A stretch of 5,355 nt of DNA from Ignavibacteriales bacterium (GTDB lineage: Bacteria; Bacteroidota; Ignavibacteria; UBA10030): positions 1-5,355 of the forward strand of contig JACRFF010000339.1 of assembly GCA_016218005.1 (NCBI GenBank), read 5' to 3'. The notes beneath the pieces are model-generated. The model ran no database searches and was not told where the DNA came from. It saw nothing but the letters and a program-made list of their open reading frames with translations. Each line of letters begins with the position of its first letter. The stretch's first letter is position 1. A program made the translations under genes and the position numbers. Below, piece by piece: positions 4,487 through 5,355 of this stretch.

Positions 4487-5355
4487 TCACTTCATGAGAA
4501 TCATTTTGCGCACAAATTTTTGGCTTCCGGCTTCCAGCACAGCATAGTATGAACCTGAAGCCACAGCCGCACCTGTTGAGCTATTGCCATTCCACACGGC
4601 GCGGTACGCGCCGGCATCTTGCACATCATTCACGAGAGTCGAAACTTCCCGCCCCATAAGGTCATAGATGTGCAACGTTACGCTGCTTCGTGTTTGCAAT
4701 GCGTAGCGGAGCGTCGTCGATGGATTAAACGGATTCGGGTAGTTCTGCTCAAGGGCGAAATCCTTCGGCTGAACGCTCGAGGTTTGCTGCACGTCCGTTG
4801 CCACTGTAGAACTAAAGGTGCCCACGCCGTGAGTAGCAACCACAACAACGCCATCCAACAGCCGATAGTCGATCATGTTCACAACCACATTACCGATCGT
4901 GGATGCGCCTTCCTGCGACCACGCAGTCGAAGCGCTGTTCAACGTAGTGGTGGAATACAAGCCGGTGCTCGTTCCCACAAAGTACGTTGTCTTGCCGCCG
5001 TACGGCACAACGGCAGCCCACCGACACGACGGGCCGTTACCCGTTCCATCTGCGCTCTGTTCCAGATTGCCGCTGATGTTGCCCCACGTTGCGCCGCCAT
5101 CCGCCGTGGAGAAAAGACTGATGATGTTGTAGTTGGAGAACACGGCAATTGCTTTGTCGGCATTTGTCGGGTCGATGGCAATGCAACTAACATTTCCAAT
5201 CGGCAGTCCTTTGCCTGTGTACACATCGGTCATCGCCGGTTGTCCGGTATTTGCGTTGTCGATGCGATAGATGCGGCCGCCGCTCGTTCCTACGTACACG
5301 CGGTTCGCCGGAGACTTGGAAACAGCAATCGTGCTGAAGAAAATGCCGTTCAAAT
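4487..5355 (-). CDS. Exported beta-propeller-like protein with T9SS type A sorting domain (5' end missing)
   Basis: Only the last 289 or so codons are present; the frame is open to the window edge at 5355, and the TTG at 5353 is probably internal. Counting from that TTG, residues about 1-185 contain strands such as RVYVGTSGGRIYRI and TYFVGTSTGLYST and an Asp-box (STADGGATW, residues 82-90). These mark sialidase/VPS10- or YCF48-like propellers. Residues about 198-288 form a type IX secretion type A sorting domain: FALEQNYPNPFNPSTTLRY, then V-T-L-H-I-Y-D-L-M-G-R-E-V, W-N-G, S-G-S-Y-Y and a final VRKMILMK. Such proteins cross the outer membrane through the T9SS, where the domain is removed and the protein is released or attached to the surface. 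The catalytic or binding role cannot be told, since Asp-boxes are structural. The stop lies 14 bp before the aminopeptidase P start, suggesting a shared transcript. Confidence 0.92.
   Translation of the reverse strand, partial: LNGIFFSTIAVSKSPANRVYVGTSGGRIYRIDNANTGQPAMTDVYTGKGLPIGNVSCIAIDPTNADKAIAVFSNYNIISLFSTADGGATWGNISGNLEQSADGTGNGPSCRWAAVVPYGGKTTYFVGTSTGLYSTTTLNSASTAWSQEGASTIGNVVVNMIDYRLLDGVVVVATHGVGTFSSTVATDVQQTSSVQPKDFALEQNYPNPFNPSTTLRYALQTRSSVTLHIYDLMGREVSTLVNDVQDAGAYRAVWNGNSSTGAAVASGSYYAVLEAGSQKFVRKMILMK

Noticed and set aside
4473..4490. GTG start at 4490 for aminopeptidase P, overlapping the previous stop as GTGA
   Set aside because: The added residues (MTEEAG) are acidic and would spoil the signal peptide, and AGGAGG inside this stretch serves the ATG at 4472.

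Overview
The window looks like chromosomal DNA from a member of the Bacteroidota/Chlorobiota (FCB) side of the bacterial tree, most plausibly an Ignavibacteria- or Kapabacteria-like lineage. The evidence is a C-terminal type IX secretion (T9SS) type A sorting domain with an NYPNPFNPST-type opening, an ATP synthase locus preceded by atpZ and a four-helix atpI-like gene, and an S21 protein with an FCB-like C-terminal tail. Base composition is moderate and no mobile element, RNA gene or CRISPR array is visible. The taxonomic placement is inference from these protein styles.

Left half, minus strand, read from 2082 down to 1: five tightly packed co-directional genes. They are a membrane-anchored M23 murein endopeptidase, a bactofilin, AtpZ, an AtpI-like membrane protein, and the first 45 codons of atpB (F1Fo ATP synthase subunit a), which runs off the window. 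Gaps are 10 and 18 bp, then overlaps of 32 and 4 bp. A good promoter (TTGACT, 17 bp, TATATT) lies just upstream of the peptidase gene, so a cell-shape module (peptidase plus bactofilin) appears to be transcribed at the head of the Fo operon.

Centre, 2083-2310: a 228-bp divergent intergenic region. It holds that promoter and a second one facing right (TTGACT, 17 bp, TATTTT). The right-facing unit encodes a small unrecognised protein, a C4 zinc ribbon followed by a domain resembling the Tudor-like tail of PcrA/UvrD helicases, and then rpsU (ribosomal protein bS21). rpsU starts with TTG behind a 9-nt Shine-Dalgarno sequence that matches the consensus anti-SD throughout. A strong hairpin at 2980-3010 sits between the converging rpsU and aminopeptidase genes and probably ends transcription from both sides.

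Right half, minus strand, 5355 down to 3039: the C-terminal part of an exported protein with an Asp-box, beta-propeller-like region and a T9SS sorting domain. It is followed after 14 bp by an exported Xaa-Pro aminopeptidase (M24B) with a complete metal site. These two probably share a transcript that begins outside the window.

Most of the window is ordinary housekeeping sequence. The points most worth a second look are the M23-bactofilin-ATP synthase linkage, the zinc-ribbon/Tudor-like protein beside rpsU, and the unusual initiation region of rpsU.
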